This document shows, in pieces, positions 36,801 through 47,528 of a stretch of DNA of 64,000 nucleotides. This DNA comes from Membranipora membranacea (lineage: Eukaryota > Bryozoa > Gymnolaemata > Cheilostomatida > Membraniporidae), in assembly GCA_914767715.1 (NCBI GenBank), contig OU612072.1, forward strand, positions 3,162,001 through 3,226,000, given 5' to 3'. The notes beneath the pieces are model-generated. The model did not search any database, had not been told where the DNA came from, and worked only from the letters and a program-made list of their open reading frames with translations. The position numbers and the translations under genes are program-made. Numbering within the stretch: position 1 is the stretch's first letter; each line of letters starts with the position of its first letter.

Positions 36801-39800
36801 TAACATCAATACCTCAGAAGAAATAGTTCAAGGACAAACCAATGTGGCAGGTGAATTCTGACGAGTCAATATATTTTCTGTTCTAAGCGCTTCTATGTGA
36901 TTGGCTACACTCCAGCCATGTCGGTGCATGTAGCTGTGGACGACATGTGAGTTGTGTCCTCTACCGTCTTTAGGAGTCACTCTGGTCAACGCGACTAAAC
37001 ATAATCTGCAAGGTAATAGATTCTTAAGGCATCAGCTAAAAGTTTGTAATAAAAAGCGCACCAAACCTAATACTCACCATTATTGATACCATAACTAGTG
37101 TTATGCAATGTTTTTTGACTAGAACTGATAAGATCAGAGACCACCGAAAAGGAGCAAAACTATTTGGCTCAGTTGGACAGATCATAGCTTAGTTCACTCA
37201 TGGTTCGCTGGTCAGAGTGAACATATATACGATTCATTTGTATGTATTCGGAGTTGCTCCCCTGTCCATTGGAGGAAAAACAACTCCGAATTTAGGCAAA
37301 TGGATCAATATTGATCTAGAGCATGGGTGGGCAACCTTTTTCTAAAAATAATTCCACATTTAACACAGGCTCAACACAATTAGGTGCAACATATCTTTCA
37401 GGTAAAGAATCGGAACCGGAGTAACAACTATGTACAAACTAAAACAGATTTATTTGTAAAAGCTGTGGTATGTTGCAAGGAACTTCAGCTCAACAGAAAT
37501 GCTAATTTAAAAAATCTTGTGAAGTTTTGCATGTGTATGGAAAAGGGCAGGGTGGGTGCGGGAGGGGTGCTGGCACCCCTCCGCAACGGGGGAGTTTTTT
37601 GCGAATTCCTGTAAAATTAGATGCAATCTGGAACATTTCAGCGATAAAGCAGGAGCATTTGTAACATGAAAACTTGTTGATACTCATCTGCATTTCTTGT
37701 TCAAGGTGACAGATAACCTTGAATGATCGTGAATCTTATATGGACTGTTTAGAAAATTTGTGTTCTAAATGACTATATTTAAGGCTACAGTTCCAATCAA
37801 ACTGTGTTAACCTTGCCAGCAGCCTTCTGTCGTTTGGGGTGTCATCCTGACTGAACATCAGCGCTCCTTTCTTGACCAGTTGATGTAGACTCATTAGCCT
37901 GCCTGCCGCAGTGTCAATGACATCACAAAGATGGCGACTGATGAGTCCTTCTATCAGTTTATTGCTAAGAACCTGAGCCTGGGTTCGTGGATTTACCTGC
38001 AAATATCCAAACAATCAAAATACAACTAGCGTATCATAATTTGAGAGATGGTCTACTCTCACTATTCATCACAGAACATTTTTACAAAATTGTACAGAGC
38101 AGCCACAAAAATCTATCATTTTAATGTTATGCAATACAATAATAATGACAGTATCAAGCAAGAGTTAGCGTTCATTAGTTCTTAATATACAATAACTTTT
38201 TTTGTTTGCTGGATGGTCTTACCCGGCCGTTAGCTTCCGTTATGACAACTTCCGCCAATGCAGTGAGCATATCAGGCATCACATTCTTCTCATCTAACAT
38301 ACTGATAAGTTTGAGCAGATCTTTGGCTAGATCGGGGTGTGGCAGGGACTCCACCAGCCTAATCATACTGAGATGTAGTGAGCTCACTATCAGATCTTGT
38401 GGATCGAGTTGCTCTAGATCTCTGAAGAATTGATTTAGATGTTCTTCAGGCTGATGTAGCTGCAAATTAAAGGAGAGTAGAAAGTAGGAAACTCATGAAA
38501 AAACAGCGATGAGAGCTACGGTTACGTATGTATATAGTCATCTCTCACTAAGACAGATAGGTCTCCGTATTACAGCGACTTCATTCTCAAATAGTATTTT
38601 TTTTGAAGAATGTACTGTTTTCACTTACCGTGTTACTTGTGAGATATTCGCGTGCTACTCTCAAAGCTAATGGAAGTCCTCCCAGTTTGTCATGCAGCAA
38701 CTTTTGATGATGAGCTGTAAGACCTTTTACCTCAGTCAGGTAGAGGTTAGTCTGGGCTTGATCAAATACACCTATGTGGACGAAGTTTTCAATCGACAAG
38801 TAGTCGCATCCAGCTAGCCATTCATTCTTGTGGTCGTCTTGGGTGGTGATGATAATTTTCCATTTCTCATGAATCTCACCTTGCGTTCCCTCACAGATAT
38901 AATCATTGATGTGTTTTGCAATCGAAGTGGACTGCTCGCCGTCATCGAAAGTGAGAAACTTGATATGTTCAGGGAACTTTGTATTTAAGACATTGAACAA
39001 CTCCTCAAAGATCCGACCCATATTTTCTCTTCGCTGCATTTGCTCTAAGGTCTGCATCTGTAGGTTCATGTCTTGATTGAAATTGACGAGATCGTTGATC
39101 AAGGCAGATATGGAATCAGCATTGAAGGTGCGATTCAAAATCTGCAAATTCCTGTTATCTCTTTTGTACCGTTTGAACAGTTGGAGAGCAGTTTCAGATT
39201 TACCAACACCACTTTTACCTGCAAGACAAGATTTCCACAATATGAATCACACCAGTACGGCATTATAGTGAATTATGTACCACCAAGTAGGCCTAAGTAT
39301 TCCTATAAATCCAAATCCGTCTTATGTTCAAATCTTGTGAATTTTTGATACATGTATGTGCTTTGGAAAAAGGGCGATTCTTGGCTCAATGAACACCCTC
39401 TGGCTTGTGTTTGCTCTGCATTATTAAAAGGTGACTAAACTACCTTAACAGATTGAAACTGGTATATTGAAGCTAAGATTCCTATAGGCTTTCTCTCATC
39501 ACTGCCTTACATGAGTCATCGGCTTGGATTGAAATGTTGTATGATGAGCTGTACAAAAGGTTATGCCCATTATGCACACAAAACTGACAATGAAATCTAC
39601 AAACTAAGACGCTAAATTAAAAAAGATAAGTGCAGCAAGCAAATAGCTGGGAAAAAAGAGTTTACATATTAACAAGCACCTGTGAGTATTACTGTGCTGG
39701 GCATCAACTGTCCATCAACCTCATCATAGCGATTCAGCCTCCCGTATATCTCCTGCTCAAAGTTCTCCTTCTTCACAAAGTCTCTTGTGCTAAGTGGTCT

Positions 39801-39832
39801 GCGCATCAAATTGTTAACAGCAGCCATCATCC
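30792..39832 (-). CDS. STAND NTPase: NB-ARC domain plus TPR-like repeats (about 918 aa, 14 exons)
   Basis: Coding exons 39680-39830, 38629-39218, 38223-38459, 37812-37996, 36840-37005, 36487-36629, 35830-36054, 35336-35463, 33780-33983, 33497-33622, 32909-33047, 31807-32019, 31348-31519 and 30792-30869 use GT-AG borders, agree in phase and give 2757 bases without a stop. The P-loop (TGKSGVGKS, residues about 50-58) is split by the first intron. Then follow a Walker B-like FLTFDD, a sensor-like WKIIITTQDD and GGLPLALRVA, the NB-ARC signature of Apaf-1-like signalling ATPases. After residue about 330 the sequence is helical and TPR-like (LLDRALNVFSSMF, KPSEAVRKLLDAMFYFNLF), ending VQLQQAQD. Such proteins oligomerise on sensing a signal and often act in innate immunity or cell death; the ligand is unknown. 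No N-terminal effector domain precedes NB-ARC; the start at MMAAVNN is inferred, and an upstream exon is possible because an acceptor (ATATGAACAG) abuts it. Confidence 0.85.
31100..31323 (-). repeat. tRNA-derived SINE-like element in the last intron of the STAND gene
   Basis: Read on the minus strand it begins with a tRNA-like head: A-box region GGCTCTGTTGGTTAGAGCG (about 31300-31320) and B-box GTGGGTTCAAACCCC (about 31257). A body with GCAGGCAGGTAGGCAGG repeats follows, ending near a CACGCCCCGTTACG block. It sits between exons 31348-31519 and 30792-30869 and has the same strand as the gene. Confidence 0.75.
32343..32851. mobile_element. 509-bp foldback element, copy 1, in a STAND-gene intron
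   Basis: Ends are GACAGTTTTCTGAGCTC and its complement, and the inverted similarity extends about 120 bp inward (GGCCTCAATTTGGA, GCCGCATAGGAAAAACGTGC and complements). It is flanked by TA on both sides (32341-32342, 32852-32853), consistent with a TA target duplication of Tc1/mariner-like elements. No coding frame. A second copy of the same length is at 49086-49594. Confidence 0.8.
35556..35812. mobile_element. 257-bp mariner-like MITE beside a splice donor
   Basis: Terminal inverted repeats CCCTACAGGACAAAAAGTTT and, at the other end, complement of AAATTTTTTGTCCTGTAGGG, flanked by TA on both sides (35554-35555, 35813-35814). Subterminal inverted TCGCGA blocks occur inside. It lies in the intron between exons 35830-36054 and 35336-35463 of the STAND gene, with its end only about 17 bp from the donor at 35829. 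Confidence 0.8.
37318..37545. repeat. Left-end fragment of the 4470-5382 hAT-like family
   Basis: CTAGAGCATGGGTGGGCAAC, then CACATTTAACACAGGCTCA, then ATGTACAAACTAAA parallel in order the left portion of the element at 4470. The right end is not present. Apparent frames across it are not genuine. It lies in an intron of the STAND gene. Confidence 0.55.
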
Positions 39833-40213
39833 CTGTTCATATAACAATAACAAAGAGAATGTAGTGAATAGCAGGTTTGATAATCATATTACACAACACT
39901 CCAATAGGGGCTTTACAAAATAAAGTTCAGTTATGAGGAGACTCATGTTACCTGAATTCCAAGTTTGCAGGCCATTTGGTAACATGGGTAACTACATACA
40001 AAAATTTGCACCTGATCAATAGTTCTAGGCTTGCATGGGTCATAAGCACACTGTAATGGCACATTTACAATGAAAGGCCTAGCTCTCAATGCAATTGGAA
40101 CCTGTTGTATAGGCCTATTATTGCCTTCTGACTGGCAGACTGAGGGTTCTCTAGGCAGGGCAGAGAGGGAGATCATAGTTGTAGTCTTTCTTTTGAAAGG
40201 AGGCTATGTAGCA

Positions 40214-40351
40214 TGGGCACCTGCTGGGACTTAAATGTCTTACTTTGCCAATGTCCAGTATAAACAACCCCAAATATTGGTATTCTTTGGGGTGGTTGAT
40301 ACATACTGGACATAAAATAAGGCATATAAGTCCCAGGGGTCCATGGTTACT
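40214..40351. repeat. Third member of the hairpin family seen at 18039-18152
   Basis: Arms contain GGGACTTAAATGTCTTACTT and TGCCAATGTCCAGTAT at the left, with complements TACTGGACAT and AAGTCCCAGGGGTCCATG at the right. More diverged than the 18-kb copies. It lies upstream of the STAND gene (the sequence 39833-40800 holds no recognised exon). Confidence 0.6.
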
Positions 40352-40808
40352 AGTATGACTGGGAATCTCAATTTGGGTGGTGCTAATATCAATGGTAATA
40401 TCATTGCTACAAGTCTAACTCATTGTTTGTAGTTGAGAAGTCTAATATTCCATCATAACTTAGGGATAAATCATAATTATTTGTTTGCAACAGAAAATGG
40501 AAGAGCAGTTTCATTTTGGAATTCCCCATTTCTTGTGTTACCATGTAACAACTATGTCTCACCAGATTTAATAAATAATTGAATATTGGAAGCTAAAAAT
40601 ATCAGTATAGGTTTTTAGTTGTTTGCTGCCAATTCAGAAAATATTGTGTATAAATTTCCGGAATTCATAAACATATTATCTTATTCACTGAGCTCTTTAA
40701 CTGGGTTTTTTGTGGAGCTCAATGGTGTTTGTTGATAGGACTTGTGTTTTATATTGACAAGCTCAGCCAACTCACAAACCACATTCTGCTTGCAGGATAG
40801 CCTTGTGA

Positions 40809-41769
40809 CATAGTCTATCTCTGCAGCACAGCAGTGGTGGCGCTGCCTTCCATCAAGAAAGGCAACTCCCAGGGTTCAATGTTATGAGATATCAAAACCA
40901 GTGTTCCATTTAGGCCCAAATATTTCCAAAATATGGGTTTCCATTGTTTTCCCAATTTTGGTACTCAGACTAGGTGAATTAGTTCAAGCCCTATGCTGCA
41001 GAGACGAACGTATGCCTCAACAGTTCGCACATGCGCAGACTGCACAAACCATACTGCTTGCAGGATAGCCTTGTGACATAGGTCCAACACCTCTATTTAT
41101 TTCCCCATTGCTTTACATGCAAACTATGTTGACTTGTCACCTCAATAGGCCTGCTTCAGGTTCTTTCAATTCTTTAACCAGACCACTCAAAATGATGGTA
41201 TGCTCCTGGTCTTCCATATTGGTGACTATGGGTTGAAAATCGGTTGTCAGAATTTTTTAGTGGCCCGATATATAAGACCATTGCATTTTGCACACATTTC
41301 CGGTCTTATTTACATTAGCCAATCCCTATGCATTGATCTTCCAAAAAATGATTTTGCAAAAAGATTTTCAAACTTTAATTCAATAAATCTCCATTGCAAA
41401 TACACCTGAAAATATTAACAGGGTTCAATATCACTGATAGCAGTGATTTTGAATTGGCTACAGCCTCATTTGTCATCAGCATACTAATCATTTTATTTTG
41501 GAGGATGACCTTCACCCAATTACAGGTGTATTACCATAGTCTATCTCTGCAGCACAGCAGTGGTGGCGCTGCCTTCCATCAAGAAAGGCAACTCCCAGGG
41601 TTCAAGGTTATGAGATATCAAAACCAGTGTTCCATTTAGGCCCAAATATTTCCAAATTATGGGTTTCCATTGTTTTCCCAATTTTGGTACTCAGACTAGG
41701 TGAATTAGTTCAAACCCTATGCTGCAGAGACGAACGTATGCCTCAACAGTTCGCACATGCGCAGACTGC
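40809..41769. repeat. Two direct 235-bp repeats (40809-41043, 41535-41769)
   Basis: Both start CATAGTCTATCTCTGCAGCA and end GCACATGCGCAGACTGC and differ at only a few positions. The 490-bp spacer includes a duplicate of CTTGCAGGATAGCCTTGTGA, which also precedes the first copy (about 40790 and 41059). A recent duplication, or flanks of an element. Confidence 0.8.
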
Positions 41770-41794
41770 TCACAAACAGGTACATACATAGTAC

Positions 41795-42945
41795 CAATGA
41801 ACTAAACCTCCAGGAAGAACAACTGCAGTCACATGACCAATTGAGGTGTGTGCAGTTGGTTCAGAGTTGTCCTCTCAAAAACACACTAAATTGGACATAA
41901 CTCCATAATAGCCCAAGTTCTTTTATAGCAATTAGGGGTGGGTTACACTGAATACACTGACTCACTAGAAAATAACCGCAATTCTGTGAATACGCTTAGT
42001 GATGAGGCTTGATGGCCATGGTGTTGACACCAAATATTCTCATAACTGATGGTTTATTTCACTAAAATGAGACATGGGACTATAGAGAAGATGCTCATTG
42101 ACAGTTGAGGTGCCATCCTTTTCAGATATACAATGCTTAAACCTCAAAAATAATGAAGAGAAAAGTCATTAAAATGTAAATTTTTCACTCTATAAATCCT
42201 GGAATCTCTATGCAGAACCCATAATCGATCACTCTAAAAACATGGAGCTATGGGCTATATTGCAAAGAACCTATACCTTGCAGGTAAATACATTGAACAT
42301 TCACATTTTTATTGTAAAATGATGAAAAACCCATTAAAATCAGCATATACAAGCAAGATATGCTGAGGAATGTGTCATCTGACTCTAAATCATGGAATGT
42401 TGGACAGGCAGTTGAAGGTATGAGTCCTGTTATCCCTCATAACCATGTTTCATCATAAACAATTACTCCTAATGATTGCAATTCCATTTTTTACTGATCA
42501 CTCTCTAATTTCAAGTGACCATTCATTACAAAATAAAGTACAGTTGTGAAATACCCTTTACCAGTGGTTCCTACATATCGTAGCAGCGGGTGGATTGTGT
42601 ATACCCTCAAATGAGTGTAGCAAAAGTAGAGAGCTGAGCCTAGCATACACGCGCCCCAGCATGCAATCACATGAATCCAACATGCATTCAGACAAGCACA
42701 CTTTGCCTGCCATTGTACTCCTTTGTTCACCAAACAAAAGGCCTTTTGTTACACAATTCTCATAGGTGCATTGGGGCATGTCTCCCTGACATCGGCCCCC
42801 AGGGCCTATCCAACATACTACAGCATAGGTGTACTTTATTTTGTAATGTTATTTATGCATGCACATCATTTTTCAATTTTTCGGAATTAGCCAATCAGCA
42901 GCCAGCTTAACTATGAGTTGTTCTTCCTGGAGGTTTAGTTCATTG
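41795..42945. mobile_element. Candidate 1.15-kb non-autonomous DNA transposon
   Basis: Ends are CAATGAACTAAACCTCCAGG at the left and its complement at the right, extending through AAGAACAACT for a 30-bp perfect terminal inverted repeat. The same 7 bp, ATAGTAC, flank both sides (41788-41794, 42946-42952). The interior shows no transposase. The family is undetermined; 7-bp duplication is unusual, and 8 bp with a mismatch is possible. Confidence 0.65.
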
Positions 42946-42959
42946 ATAGTACATACATC

Positions 42960-44000
42960 GAAAACACTACAGGCCCGCCCTGCTTCCCCGCGCACCCGCT
43001 AGTTTCAGTATTGCGCAGATATTTTGAGTTTGTGGGTTGTACTTATATTGTCTTCATAGGTTTCCAACTGCTTGGAAGTTTTTGCAAAATGGCATGAGAG
43101 GGAAACTCCGGTAAATGATTTTCGTCGATTCTTACCCTCTTGTCGGTTGGTAAAGGAACCCCCTACGCTCATATCAGTGTGTTCAAGTACTACTAGTAAG
43201 GCAATAGGACTTTTAGATGGGTTGGGCCATTCATTTTTTCACTTGGCACAAATGATGACGTGTGATGTTACGGTGTCAGTTACTGCATCACAAGTACCCA
43301 ATGCATTAGTTACGTTACTTGTGGCAAGGAATAAGTTTATCTCTTTGCCTCCTTGCTTGTAAGGAGTACTGCCTCCATGTTAACAGGCAAGAAGACCCTG
43401 CACACCCAGTGTATGAGTTTCACTCGCTATACATGCATGCCTTTACGTGCACGGCCACGCCAACAAAGGTGTAACAGTTAGGATTACATTACAAATCAAT
43501 TTTCTTTTTGCTTTTTGGTAATGTTGTTTGATTGGGATAGAAAATTCGCTACACATTCACGGAGACATGATTTTGTTGTATTTCCTTGCCGGTAATAGAT
43601 GAAACTGTGTTACAACTAGACACAAATCAAGAAACGACCATAACATTTCAATACCTCTATGAAAACAGAAATATGAGTTCAAGCACACGATTGACTAGAT
43701 TGAGAGTTCACATAAAATAATAAAAGCACAATGCTTCAGTATTTTATAGAAAAAGACGAGAGTACAGACCATGGTAAAAAAATTGAGTGCCAAAGTAATG
43801 GTAGATGAGTCAAATAAGATGGTGAAAATTAGTGGTTGTCTGCTACTTTTCAGTTAGGTTTAGTAAAGTTGTCACCAGTTACATGTTTAAAACACCGATA
43901 ATGAAATAGAGTATGAATATGAGGAAAGAGAAAGTAAAACTAATCATTGCAATCATTCCACTCCTGATCCTAGCAGTCAGTCTCACATGAGTTCTTAGTG
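42960..44000. other. No gene recognised
   Basis: A 96-codon plus-strand frame at 43072-43362 has no domain, no splice support and no recognisable composition, so it is not called. The ~44000-44050 boundary contains TCGCTCGTGAGCACCAAAAA, which recurs at about 47298 (direct repeat, one difference). Confidence 0.35.
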
Positions 44001-44079
44001 AAGTTTAGCACGCATGCTTATCGCTCGTGAGCACCAAAAAGGTTTTCGAAAACCAGTAAGACAGATATGTGATCTGCTG

Positions 44080-44490
44080 CGCTAAGAACCCATCCGGTTG
44101 TCCGCGCGGCATCCGGTGGTTGTCCGATAGGCATCCGGTTGACACTGGGACAACCGCCGGATGCCAAATAGGCATCCGGTTGCATAAATCGCGTCCGGAC
44201 ACAAATTTGACAGAGGCGGATGGGTTCGTAACAGAGAAGGATGGGTTGTGGACACACATCATCCAAGCAAAAGACCCATCCGGATGGGGTGGTTACAGCA
44301 AATGTCACTGCTTCAAGCCCATCCAGATTGGTATTTGGCAATCACGAGTTGCTAAATGGCCATCCGGATGGGTATTTGGCAGTCGAGAGTTTGCTAAATG
44401 GCCATCCGGATGGGTTTGTGACAGTCATACTTCAAGAATGATACCAGGTGAAGTGGATGGCCAGTGAGCACTACCGGATGGGTATTTGGC
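44080..44490. repeat. Interspersed CATCCGG(A/T)TGGG minisatellite
   Basis: The palindromic core CCATCCGGATGG and its variant GGCATCCGGTTG occur about ten times in 400 bp, with longer units such as TAAATGGCCATCCGGATGGG repeated nearly exactly at about 44350 and 44396. The long overlapping frames on both strands here are side-effects of this repetition. Confidence 0.75.
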
Positions 44491-45377
44491 ACAAGGGGTT
44501 GGCCCTTTTAGAGAGAAGTGTGGCGGATGGCCTTTTAACGGACACATTTTTAGCACAACATGATCTATCTCCCAGGAGGAATTATTTTCCAAATTTTGCA
44601 GCCAATAAAAGCATACCAACAATATGTAGTGGCGTTTTATCATGTTTTCATTGCACACACTATCATTTGGGGGTAAACAGTAGTCCAGTTGCAGTTTTGA
44701 TATCTCCAGATGGACTCCGAAGAAGTGGTGATCGGTTCTTCTGCAAAATGAGACAACAATATCAGTGAACAGACAATGGATGGTCTTTATCCTTGAGGAG
44801 AGTAACTAACATTATTGAATTCGAGCAAAATACTCAAAACCTGCCCACATACCTTCCACATATAGTATTGGAATTGTTATCTCATGTAAAATAAAAGACA
44901 ATTTCTTAAGCTACTGCTGCCGGGGAGGGACATGGGTGCTCATCATACACAGGACACTATATTGAGCGTTAGCTTGGATCACCATTCAATGGCATGCCGC
45001 AACCTCAATAACCTGTCTCACTTATGTATAGGGTGTCCTTTGAAAGTTAATTATTAGGTCTAGGGTGCTCATTAAACACTGTATAGCTAAAAGATAAGTA
45101 ATTGAGGCTTTCATCACAGAATTGTCACTCATTTTTTTGCTGAAACAGTTTGTCAAAATCAGAGAGTGTTATCAATGGTCAATTCCATTATCTTTTCATA
45201 CATCACCATGATAAAAAGTCATCCGAGTTCATTGATTTCATTCTCTGATTTTGACAATTAGTTTGTGCAAATTATAAGCCAATTCGAAGATTAGAGACTC
45301 AATTAGTTTAAGTGTAAGTATGTAACAAATGATTCCAACATGCATCAAGAAAGGATCTCCCACAGTAGTGCAGTAAA

Positions 45378-46088
45378 CTACCAAAGACAGAAAAGTCTCA
45401 TGATCTTTGCAAGAGCTATGGTTATGACACTGTACAACATTGTGAGGCAAAGAGTTTTGAATGAAACACAATTTTTAAGACCCACCTGCCACTTCTGGGC
45501 ATACTGTCCCATCTCTTCAGCCAGGTTGAAGCTCCCGGAACGGTTCAGATGAACTCCATCCATCGAGAATTCACAGCGACTGTAAGTAAAATGCTCATGA
45601 TGACCTAGAACAGAAAAATATGAGTGATTCAGCAAAGAGTTTAATGTAAAAACATCATGGTTAAACCTAGCCAACCTAGCAGGAGAAAGCGTGTACCAGC
45701 AGTCAGGCAAGCTACTGTCCCAGCGCCTGAACAACTCGCTAACACACAGATGTACTCCAGGTGGCATGGAATCATTTAGAGCACACAACCTGTCGTAAAG
45801 TTCCAGAACTGATGCACCTTTGCTAGCCGGGTCATTTGTTCCAACATGTACTAAAACAAGTTTATGCCTGAGTTTTAAGTTCTCCAACACCCACTCAGCT
45901 ACACTTTCTAACCCCCTTCCAGGCAAGGAAACAACCTCCAAATCACACCCAACATCTCCAACATACTTGACCAAAGAATCCCCTACAACAAGAACAGCAG
46001 ACTCGCTGCCGCTATAAACAGGCCCTCTTACCATCTTGATGAACAGCCTGTAGTAAAAACTACTGAGTAAAACTCGATTACTATTCAC
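45378..46088 (-). CDS. SGNH/GDSL-type esterase-like protein, intact single ORF
   Basis: A 236-codon frame with all four signature blocks: VVGDSLVKYV (Ser38), the Gly block PGRGL (Gly57/Gly59), HVGTNDPA (Asn85) and DGVHLN (Asp177, His180). These form the catalytic triad and oxyanion hole of SGNH hydrolases, which cleave ester bonds. Methionine 19 is an equally good start and would give a more typical N-terminus. The domain ends near residue 200; the tail (LTMLYSVITIALAKIMRLF) is hydrophobic and may be spurious or a membrane anchor. Intronless SGNH ORFs of this type occur as ORF1 esterases of some LINEs and as multi-copy genes in invertebrates. A decayed second fragment at 46970-47105 and flanking direct repeats favour a mobile origin. 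The substrate is unknown. Confidence 0.75.
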   Translation of the reverse strand: MNSNRVLLSSFYYRLFIKMVRGPVYSGSESAVLVVGDSLVKYVGDVGCDLEVVSLPGRGLESVAEWVLENLKLRHKLVLVHVGTNDPASKGASVLELYDRLCALNDSMPPGVHLCVSELFRRWDSSLPDCWYTLSPARLARFNHDVFTLNSLLNHSYFSVLGHHEHFTYSRCEFSMDGVHLNRSGSFNLAEEMGQYAQKWQVGLKNCVSFKTLCLTMLYSVITIALAKIMRLFCLW

Positions 46089-46099
46089 AATAAATGGAA

Positions 46100-46960
46100 G
46101 GTGACTAGTTATAGAATATATAATTGACTTAGCTGTAAATGTGAATGTGTGAAAATATCAGTGATTCACTACGAGGATCAAATCGATTATGAAGAGAGGT
46201 GATCATTCCAGGACTTATGTTCACAGACTCTCCTTGTAGGTAGCATTGGCATTATTTGTTTTATGACCTATGTTGAAGGTATCCATATTGGTAAAGGTAA
46301 TCATTGGATTATTTCATAAACCTGCAACATCTCACAATAGGCTCAATCCTCACAATAGTGTTATCAAAATCTAAGCAAGAATTATTGGTAAACATTGGAT
46401 TATTCCTGAGGGAACTAAATCAAGGTGAAATCCTACTCCCCACTTTAATAACAGCTAGCTATAAATCCCTTTCAGAGAGTAAGGTTGAGTAACCCGTGAA
46501 AGGCTTTATAAATGAGCAGGATCAACTTCAACTTTATGGAGCATTTACAAAGTATTTTAGGGAGAGGCTCAATTGGTTGACCAAGCACTAAAGCACACAT
46601 GTGAATCCAGGTAGGGTAGGGGAGGGGATTAAAATTCATTCATTATACCGCGTTGAAGCTAACACGATCGATGATAATTAGCACACCCCCTCTGAATTTA
46701 TTGCTTCATAACATTTTCATATCATTTTCATGACCGACTTAAATCCAGATTTCACTTCATCTTCTTGCCATCTTCACCCATTACACCTTCTACAAGCAAT
46801 AAAATAGCAACATCCATGTTTGAAATGGGATGGAAACATAGCAGACATTTTTAAACACAACATGCAAACTTAAACTAAGTGTCAGAGTTGCCCCCTCTTA
46901 GAAATTTCAGTTGAAGGCAACTCCTGAATTTACATATTCATCAACCTTTTTCTATAATTT
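46100..46960. other. No gene recognised
   Basis: AT-rich sequence between the intact esterase and its relic. Nothing supportable on either strand. Confidence 0.35.
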
Positions 46961-46969
46961 GTGTGCTTC

Positions 46970-47105
46970 ACAGCGGGCTCAGCACTGAGCGGGTCAGATG
47001 AAGTACTTCATTGCAAACATTCTATGGGTAGTAGTAAACCGCTATTGATGGCCTAGAACAGAAAGATCAGAGTGATTCCACAAACAGTTTAATGCAAAAA
47101 ATGCC
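46970..47105 (-). pseudogene. Fragment of a second SGNH-esterase copy
   Basis: GATGGCCTAGAACAGAAAGA and CAGTTTAATGCAAAAAATG parallel 45598-45660 inside the intact esterase frame, and the preceding GCGGGTCAGATGAAGTAC parallels its CGGTTCAGATGAACTCC. The order is conserved but many differences have accumulated and no frame remains. It shows the esterase sequence is repetitive at this locus. Confidence 0.55.
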
Positions 47106-47528
47106 GTAAGTGAGTATTATTGGCACTTTACTTTGGTATGTAACACCACATCTTGTGAAAGTGATTAAAACAAGGTAGTTAAATCCCCGAGCAAAGAACC
47201 CCGTTCTTTACTTTTGCATTCGTTGTGAACTGCAGAGGTAAGAACCTCTCCTAGTGGTCGAGGCTAGGACTCTCACGTGAAGCTATATGGAGACGCGTTC
47301 ATCGCTCGTGACCACCAAAAAGGTTACCAAAAAGGCATAGCCTTGATGGAGTTATCTAAAATAGATAGAAAAAATTAGCAAAGATTCAAACAGTTGGGCT
47401 CCTGACAAGCCAGTACCAAGATTAGAAAGATGTAAGATCCATCTCCAAAAAGGAAACCCACACTACCCTTGCAAATAACTATGAAAACTATGATATCTTA
47501 TGAAAACTGGAATACTAAATAATATGAG

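Noticed and set aside
43072-43362. 96-codon plus-strand frame
   Set aside because: No recognisable motif and no supporting splice sites or conservation in the window.
44069-44467. 132-codon plus-strand protein and its minus-strand counterparts
   Set aside because: Frames arise from the CCATCCGGATGG minisatellite, which lacks stops in several frames. Composition is repetitive and no domain is visible.
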